DNA of 64,000 nucleotides from Competibacter sp963695105 (GTDB taxonomy: Bacteria > Pseudomonadota > Gammaproteobacteria > Competibacterales > Competibacteraceae). Below, one piece after another: positions 9,150 to 19,003 of the stretch (its first letter is position 1; each line of letters starts with the position of its first letter). Location of the stretch: positions 248,001 to 312,000 of the forward strand of contig CAVOGC010000055.1 in assembly GCA_963695105.1 (NCBI GenBank). The letters run 5' to 3'. A program made the translations under genes and the position numbers. The notes beneath the pieces were generated by a model. The model had not been told where the DNA came from and made no database searches. It worked only from the letters and a program-made list of their open reading frames with translations.

Positions 9150-9452
9150 ATGGAACTCACGCCCCGTGAAAAAGACAAGCTGCTGCTGTTCACCGCCGGC
9201 CTGCTGGCGGAACGGCGCAAGGCCAAGGGCCTGAAACTCAACTATCCGGAAGCGGTCGCCTATATTTCCTGCGCCCTGCTGGAAGGCGCGCGCGAGGGTA
9301 AGAGCGTGGCGGAACTGATGAGCCACGGCCGCACCCTGCTAACCCGCGACGACGTGATGGAAGGCGTCCCGGAGATGGTCCCCGACGTGCAGATCGAGGC
9401 CACCTTCCCGGACGGCACCAAGCTGGTCACCGTGCACCACCCGATTCCCTGA
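9150..9452 (+). CDS. ureA: Urease subunit gamma
   Basis: A 100-residue protein beginning MELTPREKDKLLLFTAGLLAE, with GLKLNYPEAVAYIS, the GRTLLTRDDVMEGVPEM segment and the end ATFPDGTKLVTVHHPI, all standard for the gamma subunit. It is a separate gene here, not fused to beta as in Helicobacter. The gamma subunit packs with beta and alpha to form the urea-hydrolysing trimer of trimers in the cytoplasm. It is followed by ureB after 11 bases. Confidence 0.98.
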   Translation: MELTPREKDKLLLFTAGLLAERRKAKGLKLNYPEAVAYISCALLEGAREGKSVAELMSHGRTLLTRDDVMEGVPEMVPDVQIEATFPDGTKLVTVHHPIP

Positions 9453-9463
9453 GGAGAACGCCC

Positions 9464-9777
9464 ATGATCCCCGGCGAAATCGTCACCGCCGACGGTGACC
9501 TCGAACTCAACGCCGGCCGCCGCGTCACGCGACTGAGCGTGGCCAATACCGGCGACCGGCCGATCCAGGTCGGCTCGCATTACCACTTCGCCGAGACCAA
9601 CCCAGCGCTGCGCTTTGACCGGGCGCTGGCGCGTGGCTGCCGGCTGGACATTCCCGCCGGCACCGCCGTGCGCTTCGAGCCCGGCCAGGAACGCGAGGTG
9701 GAGTTGGTGGATTACGCGGGAGCACGGGAGGTCCATGGTTTCCGTGCCGAGGTGATGGGGCCACTGGAGCAGCAATC

Positions 9778-9781
<4 letters not shown>
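9464..9781 (+). CDS. ureB: Urease subunit beta
   Basis: A 105-residue protein beginning MIPGEIVTADGDLELNAGR, with VANTGDRPIQVGSHYHF, the ETNPALRFDR segment and FEPGQEREVELVDYAG, which are diagnostic of the beta subunit. A GAGGAG ribosome-binding site lies just before the ATG. Its stop overlaps the ureC ATG by four bases (ATGA), which implies translational coupling with the catalytic subunit. Confidence 0.98.
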
Positions 9782-11499
<1,718 letters not shown>

Positions 11500-11606
11500 A
11501 GCTCCCCGCCACGACCCGGCCACGGCCTTGCGGCAGCAGTCGGCAAGCGCTTCAGATTGGATTGCTGGTGATCGCATGCACGTCCCGGCACTACCGGTGC
11601 CATGCA

Positions 11607-12524
11607 TCAATCGACGGTAGCCGGCCCCTGAACCAGCAGGGTTCCACTACGCCCTGGAACGGTTCCGTCGACGATTTCATGCCGGGGCAAGGCATCCCGC
11701 GACATCTCGCCGGCCAGCGTTCGCAACGCGCCGAGGCGATAGCCTTGAGTGCACCAACCGGCCAGTAACCGGTCGAGAACCGGCAACAATTTTAACCCTT
11801 CAAGCTCGGCATGAAGGGTAAAGACATGACCAGTCACCAGCGATGTTTGCGTCATTGCCAACAACCGGTCGACAACATTATCTGGCGTTATTCCGTCCAC
11901 ACCGATCAACTCATCCAGTGTCGGCAGGGTGGTCGGCAACTGCGGACAGTTAATCGTTTCGCCATCCACTATCGGCAGAAAAGGATGGGTGCCGCGCGAG
12001 TCCGAACCCCAGGCAAAGCCGAATTCCTCAGTCAGTCGCAGCGCATGATTGTTCATCTGCCAACCGGCCGCGCCATGCACGGTAGCCGCCGCGCCGAAAA
12101 TCTCCGCGTAACGATCCACCGCCTTCAGCATTTGCCGCGCCGTCCATTCGTGATCAGCCCCGACGACACGATCCTGCCAGAGAACGTGATCCCAACAGTG
12201 AATGCCCGTTTCAAAACCGGCATCGCGCACCCGCCGCATAACGTCGCCCGCCCGCCGACCAATGTCCGGACCGGGCAACAGCGTTCCGTACAGCAGGGTT
12301 TTCAATCCGTAATGCTCGATGACCGACGTGCGTTTAATCTTGCCGAGAAAGCCGCGCCGGAATACCCGCCGAATCGCCCAGCCGGTGTGATCGGGACCCA
12401 GGCTGAATAAAAACGTGGCATCGATTTGATGTCGGCGAAACAGCTCGACCAGTCGTGGAACACCCTCCAGTGTCCCGCGCAGGGTATCGACATCGACCTT
12501 GAGGGCCAGCAATGGCGCTGACAT
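11607..12524 (-). CDS. arnD: 4-deoxy-4-formamido-L-arabinose-phosphoundecaprenol deformylase ArnD
   Basis: A 305-residue polysaccharide-deacetylase-fold enzyme. It begins MSAPLLALKVDVDTLRGTLEG, where KVDVDT supplies the catalytic and metal-binding Asp, and contains the metal-binding ETGIHCWDHVLWQD motif and later VHGAAGWQMN. ArnD removes the formyl group from undecaprenyl-linked Ara4FN in the inner membrane before ArnT uses the sugar. It is the last gene of the arn operon, three bases after the decarboxylase gene. The frame is intact. It converges on ureC across about 100 bases. Confidence 0.96.
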   Translation of the reverse strand: MSAPLLALKVDVDTLRGTLEGVPRLVELFRRHQIDATFLFSLGPDHTGWAIRRVFRRGFLGKIKRTSVIEHYGLKTLLYGTLLPGPDIGRRAGDVMRRVRDAGFETGIHCWDHVLWQDRVVGADHEWTARQMLKAVDRYAEIFGAAATVHGAAGWQMNNHALRLTEEFGFAWGSDSRGTHPFLPIVDGETINCPQLPTTLPTLDELIGVDGITPDNVVDRLLAMTQTSLVTGHVFTLHAELEGLKLLPVLDRLLAGWCTQGYRLGALRTLAGEMSRDALPRHEIVDGTVPGRSGTLLVQGPATVD

Positions 12525-12527
12525 GAT

Positions 12528-13573
12528 TCAGTCAACCAGAGTGCCGGCGTCGGCCACATGGGCGCGATACGCCTCGAAAATCCACCGCAGCGCCTCGTCC
12601 ATGGCGACTTTCGGCTCGCCAGTCGAGATCGACGCAGGTGTTGGCGATCTTCGGCACCCGCTGTTGCACGTCCTGATAGCCCTGACCGTAATAGTCATTC
12701 GCGGTAGTTTCGAGCAATTGCACTCTGGCCGCGCTTGTCCCGGTATTCCGGGTATTCCGCGGCCAGTTCCAGCATCCGGATCGCGAGTTCGCGCACCGAC
12801 AGGTTGTTGCGCGGATTGCCGATGTTGTAGATCTTGCCGCTGGTCACGCTCCGATCGTTGGCGATGATCCGCATTAGCGCATTGATGCCGTCGTCGATGT
12901 AGGTAAACGAACGCCGCTGGGTACCGCCATCGACCAGTTTGATCGCTTCCCCTCGCACGATCTGGCCCAGGAATTGGGTGATCACCCGGGAGCTGCCTTC
13001 CTTGGGCGTGTTGATGGAATCGAGACCGGAACCAATCCAGTTGAACGGGCGAAACAGGGTGAAGTCCAGCCCCTGCTCCATGCCGTAGGCCCAGATCACC
13101 CGATCCATCATTTGCTTGGCGCAGGCGTAGATCCAGCGAGGCTTGTTGATCGGCCCGTAGACCAGCGGCGAATCCTCGGGATCGAATTCCGGGTCCGCGC
13201 ACATGCCGTAAACCTCGGAGGTCGAGGGGAATACCAGGCGTTTGCGGTACTTGACACAGGACCGCACGATCGGCAGGTTGGCCTCGAAGTCGAGTTCGAA
13301 CACGCGCAGCGGCTCGCGCACGTAGGTCGCGGGCGTGGCGATGGCGACCAAGGGCAGCACCACGTCGCATTTCTTGACGTGGTATTCGATCCACTCGCGG
13401 TTGATGGTGATGTCGCCCTCGAAAAAGTGAAAGCGCGGATGGTCGAGCAGATCGCGGACGCGGTCGTCCTGCATGTCCATGCCGTGAATTTGCCAATCGG
13501 TGTCGGCCAGGATGCGCTTGGACAGGTGGTGGCCGATGAAGCCGTTGACGCCGAGGATGAGGACTCTTTTCAT
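12528..13573 (-). CDS. arnA: UDP-glucuronic acid decarboxylase (ArnA C-terminal domain as a separate gene), two frameshifts
   Basis: An NAD-binding short-chain dehydrogenase matching the C-terminal half of E. coli ArnA. It begins MKRVLILGVNGFIGHHLSKR (Rossmann GxxGxxG) and includes STSEVYGMC, RWIYACAKQMMDR (YxxxK catalytic pair), FRPFNWIGSGLD and FTYIDDGINALM. It converts UDP-GlcUA to UDP-Ara4O. The frame breaks at about 12720 (one extra base after RDKRGQ; the right frame continues VQLLETTANDYYGQGYQDV) and again at about 12620 (DWR then PKVAMDEALRWIFEAYRAH). Both are single-base insertions. The start is at ATG 13571-13573. In E. coli this activity is fused to the formyltransferase. Confidence 0.88.
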
Positions 13574-13631
13574 TGCGGAAAGGGTTCCGATGGGTTGAAG
13601 ACGAATTTGAAGCGGGCATCGCCCGGCGATC

Positions 13632-14618
13632 TCAATCGCCCAACCGCCACGGACCGGGACCGAGTCGCTCGGCCAACGACGCGGGCGTAACCCGTTCGCC
13701 GGCAATCTCCAATGCAGAGAACCAGCAGAGTCCGCCACCGGCGCAACGGGCAATCAGCCGGTCGCCAGTCCGTTCGAGCACGGCCGCTGTCGCCGACGTA
13801 ACCGCATCGATCACCCGGCTGCCCAGGATCCGGGCCGGCTGGCCGGCCACGGTGGTGAACGCGCCCGGATACGGCGGTGCCACCGCGCGGACCAGATTGT
13901 GAACGCGCGCCGCCGGCCAGTTCCAGTCGATGCGCCCGTCCTCGGGCTTGCGGCCGGAGAAGTAGCGACCCTGGCTCAGATCCTGGGCAAGCGTGGCGCC
14001 GTGCCGGCGAGCAGCGCGGGCAGCACGCGGTGCAAGCGTCAATTCGGCGGCGACGGTGACCTTATCGAACACTTCCCGGCGGTGTCGTCGGGCAGAATCG
14101 GCACGGCGGTCTGAGCCACGAGGTCGCCGGCATCCGGCTTTTGCCATCATGTAGTGCAGCGTCGCGCCGGTCTCGATCTCGCCATGCAGGATCGCCCAGT
14201 TGACCGGCACTCGCCCACGGTATTTCGGCAGAAGCGAGCCATGCATGTTCAGCGCCCCACGCGGGGCGATGGCGAGCAGCCCCGGCCGCAGCATCTGTCG
14301 GTAGTAAAAAGAAAACAGGAAATCGGGGGCCAAGTCGCGAATTCGCCGCGATTCGTCCGGGGTATTGGGATTCTCCGGCCGGATGATCGGAATGTCGTAA
14401 TCAGCGGCGGTGGCAGCGACGCTGTCGAACCAGATTTGCTCGCCGGGGTTGTCGGTATGGGTGAAAACCAGCGCCACGTCAACACCGTGCGCGAGTAGCA
14501 CCTTGAGGCAGCGCACCCCGACGTTGTGATAGGCGAACACGACGGCTCGGGGTACGCGCCCCCCCTCTCCCACTGGGAGAGGGGTTGGGGGTGAGGGCTC
14601 CGAGAGATGCTGAATCAT
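13632..14618 (-). CDS. UDP-Ara4N formyltransferase (ArnA N-terminal domain as a separate gene), with compensated frameshifts
   Basis: A formyltransferase-fold protein matching the N-terminal half of ArnA: AVVFAYHNVGVRCLKVLLAHG, VFTHTDNPGEQIWFDSV, LFSFYYRQMLR, ALNMHGSLLPKYRGRVPVNW (Asn/His catalytic region). It formylates UDP-Ara4N using 10-formyl-THF. Two internal stretches read as nonsense (AGCRRPRGSDRRADSARRHR and APRAARAARRHGATL). Shifting one base gives sensible sequence (PDAGDLVAQTAVPILPDDTA and ARVLPALLAGTAP), so each stretch is bracketed by a +1 and a -1 indel. The first 24 residues are largely encoded by a palindromic repeat (SEPSPPTPLPVGEGGRVPR). The true start may be nearer RAVVFAYHN. 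Confidence 0.88.
   Translation of the reverse strand: MIQHLSEPSPPTPLPVGEGGRVPRAVVFAYHNVGVRCLKVLLAHGVDVALVFTHTDNPGEQIWFDSVAATAADYDIPIIRPENPNTPDESRRIRDLAPDFLFSFYYRQMLRPGLLAIAPRGALNMHGSLLPKYRGRVPVNWAILHGEIETGATLHYMMAKAGCRRPRGSDRRADSARRHRREVFDKVTVAAELTLAPRAARAARRHGATLAQDLSQGRYFSGRKPEDGRIDWNWPAARVHNLVRAVAPPYPGAFTTVAGQPARILGSRVIDAVTSATAAVLERTGDRLIARCAGGGLCWFSALEIAGERVTPASLAERLGPGPWRLGD
14562..14598. repeat. Palindromic C/T-G/A repeat at the 5' end of the formyltransferase gene (copy B)
   Basis: CCCCTCTCCCA (14562-14572) and TGGGAGAGGGG (14574-14584) form a perfect 11-bp inverted repeat around one base, followed by TTGGGGGTGAGGGC. It is read through on the minus strand as part of the N-terminus of the formyltransferase and is the best-preserved copy in the window. 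Confidence 0.8.
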
Positions 14619-14622
14619 GGAA

Positions 14623-15570
14623 TCAATTTCCCTCCTCGCGCCGTTCCAGAATCCCCTGCACGGTAAAGCGCGGGCGCTCGCGCACCTGCTGGTAGATCCG
14701 ACCGACGTATTCCCCCAGCAGTCCGATGCCGAACAGCAGAATTCCCATCAGCAGGAAGTCGATCCCAAACAGAGTGAACAACCCCTCCGCTTCCGGGCCG
14801 ACAATCAGCCGGCGGATCGCCAGATACACCACGAACCCGGCTGATGCCAGCGACAGCGCGATGCCCGCCAGCGAGAACATCTGCAAAGGCACCAGCGAGA
14901 AACCGGTCACCAAATCGAAATTCAGCCGGATCAGCTTGTACAGCGAATATTTCGATTCGCCGGCGACGCGCTCGGCGTGGGCGACCGGGACCTCGGTCGG
15001 GTTGGCGGCGAAGGTGTAGGCCAGCGCCGGGATGTAGGTGCTCACCTCGCGAGTGGACACGATCGCTGTGACGATGTCGCGGCTATAGGCGCGCAACATG
15101 CAACCCTGGTCGGTCATGCGGATTTTGGTGATCCGCTCGCGCAACCGGTTCATCAGTCGCGAGGCGACATGCCGCCACAGACTGTCCTCGCGTTTTTCCC
15201 GAATGCCGCCGACGTAATCGTGACCGCGATCCATCGCCGCCAGCAGCTTGCCGATTTCCTCCGGCGGGTTCTGCAAGTCGGCGTCCAGGGTGACCACCCG
15301 CTCGCCCCGGCAATATTCGAAGCCGGCCATGATCGCCATGTGCTGGCCGCAGTTGGCGTTGAACAGGATGACCCGCGTCGCGTCCGGCCGGGCCAGAAAC
15401 TGGTCCTTCAGCAGCGCCGCCGAGCGGTCGCGGCTGCCATCGTTGACGAATAGCACCTCGTAGGACACGCCCAGCGCGTCCAGCGCCGGGTAGAGGCGCG
15501 CGAACAGCGCCGGCAGGGTCTCCTGCTCGTTGTAGACCGGAATGATGACGGAAAGCAGCGGCGCGCTCAT
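14623..15570 (-). CDS. arnC: Undecaprenyl-phosphate 4-deoxy-4-formamido-L-arabinose transferase ArnC
   Basis: A 315-residue GT2 enzyme. Its catalytic domain begins LLSVIIPVYNEQETLPALFARL, with VLFVNDGSRDRSAALL, the VVTLDADLQNPPEEIGKLL metal-binding DxD-like motif, and GGIREKREDSLWRHVASRLMN. Two C-terminal helices (about 230-285, including FLLMGILLFGIGLLGEYVGRIYQ) anchor it to the inner membrane. It transfers Ara4FN to undecaprenyl phosphate. It follows arnB by one base and precedes the formyltransferase by four, so it is in the middle of the operon. The frame is clean. Confidence 0.96.
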   Translation of the reverse strand: MSAPLLSVIIPVYNEQETLPALFARLYPALDALGVSYEVLFVNDGSRDRSAALLKDQFLARPDATRVILFNANCGQHMAIMAGFEYCRGERVVTLDADLQNPPEEIGKLLAAMDRGHDYVGGIREKREDSLWRHVASRLMNRLRERITKIRMTDQGCMLRAYSRDIVTAIVSTREVSTYIPALAYTFAANPTEVPVAHAERVAGESKYSLYKLIRLNFDLVTGFSLVPLQMFSLAGIALSLASAGFVVYLAIRRLIVGPEAEGLFTLFGIDFLLMGILLFGIGLLGEYVGRIYQQVRERPRFTVQGILERREEGN

Positions 15571-15571
15571 C

Positions 15572-16774
15572 TCAAATCCTCGCCTCCGCCAGCACTTCGG
15601 CGACCGCCGCGCAGACCCGCTCCACGTCGGCGCGACTCATGGCCGGGAACAACGGTAAGGTGACGGTTTCGCGGGCGATGCGCTCGGTATTCGGCAATTC
15701 CCCTTCGCGATGGCCACGGCGGCGGAACAGGGTGGTGAGATGCGCGGCTTCGTAGGAGACGCCCGTGCCGATGCCGCGCGCCTCCAAGGCGTCCCGAAAC
15801 TGTTGGCGGTCGATACGCAGCCGGTCCAGCGGCAACAGCGGCGCGAACATATTCCAACTGTGCCCGGCTTCGTCGCCCGGATAACCCGGATGCGGCAACA
15901 AACAGGGGGGATCGGTGCGCAGCATCTGGAAATAGTCGGCCACGAGTTCGCGGCGCCGGGCGTTGAACGCCTCCAGCCGGGCGAGCTGGCCCAGACCGAT
16001 CCGCGCGTTGACATCGGGCAGGTTGAACTTGCCGCCGGGGAAAGCCACATCGCGGGTACCGTCCGGCAAGCGGGTGATGCCGTGGAAGCGCAGCATTTCC
16101 ACCTCGCGCGCTTCCGCCTCGTCGTTCAGCACCAGCGCCCCGCCTTCGATCGCGGTCATGTTCTTGTTGGGGTGGAAGCTGAATACCGTGAGATCGCCGA
16201 ACCCGCCGATCCGCCGGCCGCGCCAGCTCGACCCGATGGCCAGCGCCGCATCCTCGATGACCCGCGGTCCGTGCCGCTCCGCAATCGCGTACAGGCGATC
16301 CATGTCCACCGGCAGTCCCGCGAAATGGGTCGGCATGATCGCCTTGGTGCGTGGGGTGATGGCGCGCTCGACCGCGTCGAAATCGAGGTTGCGGCTGATT
16401 AGTTCGACATCCACAAAGACCGGGGTCGCGCCGACCTTGGCGATCATGTTGGGCGCGGCGAAGAACGTTTGCGACGGAGTGATCACTTCGTCGCCGGGAC
16501 CGATTCCGCACAGTTGCAGGGCGACTTCCAGCGCGGCGGTGGCGGAGTTGAGGACGCGCACCGGCCGGCCATCCAGATAATCCGACAGCGCCGCCTCGAA
16601 CTTTTTAACCTGCGGGCCGGTGGTGATCCAGCCGGAGCGCAGCACTTCGACCACGCCGGCGATGGTGTCCTCGTCCAAGGTCGGCCGGGTAAAGGGGAGA
16701 TGGGGATGAGTAATCCTCTCTTCCCTTGAGGGAGAGAGGTTGGAGGTGAGGGGGTCGGAGGAAAACGATGCCAT
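15572..16774 (-). CDS. arnB: UDP-4-amino-4-deoxy-L-arabinose aminotransferase ArnB
   Basis: A 400-residue DegT/DnrJ/EryC1-type PLP enzyme. PLP-contact motifs include NSATAALEVALQLCGIGPGDEV, ITPSQTFFAAPNMIAKVGATP and VIEDAALAIGSSWRG, with the Schiff-base lysine in SFHPNKNMTAIEGGA (Lys204). It transaminates UDP-Ara4O to UDP-Ara4N using glutamate. Residues 6-24 (SDPLTSNLSPSREERITHP) precede the conserved LPFTRPTLDEDT start and come from a palindromic repeat, so the native N-terminus is probably near HLPFTRP. It sits between the arnE/F-like gene and arnC with almost no spacing. Confidence 0.96.
   Translation of the reverse strand: MASFSSDPLTSNLSPSREERITHPHLPFTRPTLDEDTIAGVVEVLRSGWITTGPQVKKFEAALSDYLDGRPVRVLNSATAALEVALQLCGIGPGDEVITPSQTFFAAPNMIAKVGATPVFVDVELISRNLDFDAVERAITPRTKAIMPTHFAGLPVDMDRLYAIAERHGPRVIEDAALAIGSSWRGRRIGGFGDLTVFSFHPNKNMTAIEGGALVLNDEAEAREVEMLRFHGITRLPDGTRDVAFPGGKFNLPDVNARIGLGQLARLEAFNARRRELVADYFQMLRTDPPCLLPHPGYPGDEAGHSWNMFAPLLPLDRLRIDRQQFRDALEARGIGTGVSYEAAHLTTLFRRRGHREGELPNTERIARETVTLPLFPAMSRADVERVCAAVAEVLAEARI
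16715..16754. repeat. Palindromic C/T-G/A repeat at the 5' end of arnB (copy C)
   Basis: CCTCTCTTCCCTT faces GAGGGAGAGAGG as an imperfect inverted repeat, followed by TTGGAGGTGAGGGGG. The tail is nearly the same as that of copy B. It is translated on the minus strand as DPLTSNLSPSREERI in the ArnB N-terminus. Confidence 0.65.
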
Positions 16775-17146
16775 TCAGGATCTCGCAAGCAGATAAACGC
16801 CGATGATGACGAAACCGATGCCCAACCAGCGCCCACCGTTAAGTGCCTCGCCAAACAGGTACCAGGCGGCGAGGGCGTTGACGACGTAGCCGATGGAAAG
16901 CATCGGGTAGGCGATGCTGACCGGTACCCGCGACAGCGCCAGAATCCAGACCAGGACGCTGATCCCGTAACAGGCGAAGCCGCCGAGAAAATGCGGATTG
17001 GTGGTGATCGCGCCGACCAGCGGCAAGGCGTTGGCGGCGGTGGGCGTGATCACGCCGAGCGTGTTGGTCCCGGCCTTGAGCAGCAGTTGCGCGGTGGCGT
17101 TGAGCAACACGCCGGTCAGAATCAGCCCGAAGCTGGCAGTGGTCAT
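16775..17146 (-). CDS. ArnE/ArnF-like small EamA-family flippase subunit
   Basis: A 123-residue protein with four hydrophobic helices, GLILTGVLLNATAQLLLKAG, HFLGGFACYGISVLVWILALS, VSIAYPMLSIGYVVNALAAW and WLGIGFVIIGVYLL, the half-sized EamA/SMR layout of ArnE and ArnF. The family motif NATAQLLLKAG and RVPVSIAYPMLSIGYV are typical. In E. coli, ArnE and ArnF together flip undecaprenyl-Ara4N across the inner membrane. Only one such gene is present here, so it may act as a homodimer. Its start overlaps the arnT stop by ATGA, and it precedes arnB. Confidence 0.88.
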   Translation of the reverse strand: MTTASFGLILTGVLLNATAQLLLKAGTNTLGVITPTAANALPLVGAITTNPHFLGGFACYGISVLVWILALSRVPVSIAYPMLSIGYVVNALAAWYLFGEALNGGRWLGIGFVIIGVYLLARS

Positions 17147-18832
17147 CGGCGGCTCACGATAACCCGACGCGGATCGCGGGCCAGCACTCGCATGGGCACG
17201 CCCTCGGCGGCGAAACGCTCGTAGTTGGCCGGATTCATCATCGCATACCCCCGCTCCAGCCCGGCCCAGCGCTGTTTCCAGTCTTCGACCCGCTGGATTC
17301 CCTTGTCGGGTTCCGCGTCCAGGCCCAGGGCGAACTCGTCGATGTACTGCACCAGCGTGACCGGCCGCTTCAGGTAGAACGGCAGGGTCTGATCATGCAT
17401 CTGAACGCTGTAGAAGGGAAAAGCCCGGTCAAGCGGTCCTTGCGTCGCTTCGATCTCGCGGACGATCTGATACGAAGACGAGAGGCGGGACAGTTCGTCA
17501 TAGCCGTCCATCGCCAGGATGCCGGCGCCGAGGCTGCCAAACGCCAGCGCGACAATGCCGGCCGACTGGACGTGGCGGCGGAACAACCAGGCCGCCACCA
17601 CCGCGCCGGTGGTAAAGATGAAGACCGAAGCTCCGATCCAGGGCACGACGTTGCGCACGATCTCGAACGGCGATTCCTCGTTGGAAAACGAACGGGCGAT
17701 CCGCTCGCCGCCAATCAGGACCACCAACAGCAATGCGCCGCCAGCCGCCGCCAGTCCCCAAGCGAGGCGGGTGAGGATTTTTGGCTCCATCCGCCGCATT
17801 TCCACCGCCGCAAACAAGGCCAGCGCGGGGAATACCGGCAGAATGTAGGATGGCAGTTTGGAACCCGACGCGCTGAAGAACAGGAAAATGAACGCGGCCC
17901 AGATCAATAACAACCGCCGCGGTTGCAGCGTTCCCGGTCCTCCCTCGTGTCGCCAGCCGTCGCGGAGCCGGACCGCGATGAACGGCAGCCACGGCATCGC
18001 CCCGAACAGCAGGATGGGGACGAAATACCACCAGGCGCCCTCACGTCGATGCACCTTGGTCAGAAAGCGCGCGAAGTGTTCGTGAATGAAAAAGAAGCGG
18101 GCGAATTCATCGTTGGCCAGCGACACGGCGACGAACCAGGGGATGGTGATCAGCAGCAGCAGCACCAGACCCTTCCCAATGTGCAGGCGGGTCAGCAACC
18201 GCCAGTCGCGCTCGATCAGCATGTAGATCGTCAGCACCGCGCCGGGCAACACAACGCCGATCAGGCCCTTGTTCAACACGCCCAGCCCCATCGCCGCCCA
18301 GACGACCAGCATCCAGTTACGATTCTCCACCGGCGTCGCGCCGAGGCGCTGGGCAAGCAGGAAACCGAGCAGACTGACAGTGAGAAATGCGGCCAGACCC
18401 GCGTCCAGGGTGTTGATATGGGCATTGATGACGAACCCGGTACATCCTCCCAGCGCCGCCGCCGCCGCCAAACCGACCTCCTCGCCGAACAGGCGGCGAC
18501 CCGCCCAGAACATCAGCAGCACACAGCCGAAGGCGGTGGTCGCCGGCCACCAGCGCGCGCCCCATTGGCTCTCGCCGAACACCCGGAACGCCGCCGCCGT
18601 CGCCCAGTACTGCAAGGGTGGCTTCTCGAAAGTATTTCAGGTCGTTCAAGCGTGGCGTCACCCAGTCCCCGGACAGCGCCATCTCGCGGGGGATTTCGGC
18701 GTAACGCCCCTCGTCGGGATGAGCCAGTTTGCGGTATTCAAGGTTACTGAACCAGACCAGGGTAAAAATCAGCAGCAACCCCAACAGCAGCCACCGGGAA
18801 AAACCGGAAGATTTCAGGGAATGCGAATCCAT
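17143..18832 (-). CDS. arnT: Undecaprenyl phosphate-alpha-L-Ara4N transferase ArnT (frameshifted near the N-terminus)
   Basis: A GT83 membrane glycosyltransferase of about 562 residues after correction. ATG 18830-18832 begins MDSHSLKSSGFSRWLLLG. The first helix is followed by the catalytic NLEYRKLAHPDEGRYAEIPREM loop, then WVTPRLNDLKYF. There a single extra base (about 18628-18632) breaks the frame; the other frame continues EKPPLQYWATAAAFRVFGE and runs to the stop with many helices. The DEGRY loop and KYFEKPP are hallmarks of ArnT, which attaches Ara4N to lipid A phosphates at the periplasmic face. It is the first gene of the arn operon. Confidence 0.9.
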
Positions 18833-18906
18833 GGTGATTTTTATGCTCACGGTCGTGGGATAGTGGACTCTAAACAATGGGATTTGAGGGGCCGTGCCTT
18901 GCCAGT

Positions 18907-18932
18907 CGCTTAATATCGTCGATATCGAAGCG
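18907..18932. promoter_or_regulatory. Imperfect inverted repeat between the sensor kinase gene and arnT
   Basis: The core ATATCG-T-CGATAT (18913-18925) is a perfect 6-1-6 palindrome, extended by CGCTT on the left and GAAGCG on the right. It lies in the 171-base gap upstream of arnT and downstream of the kinase stop. It could be an operator for the arn operon or a transcript-end hairpin; no T-run supports a terminator. No clear PmrA-type direct repeat was seen. Confidence 0.4.
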
Positions 18933-19003
18933 GTGCAATGCAAGTTGGCGCTTCACTCGAATGAAGATAACGAGACCACCTTCAGATGAGTCGAAGGCGC
19001 TGC

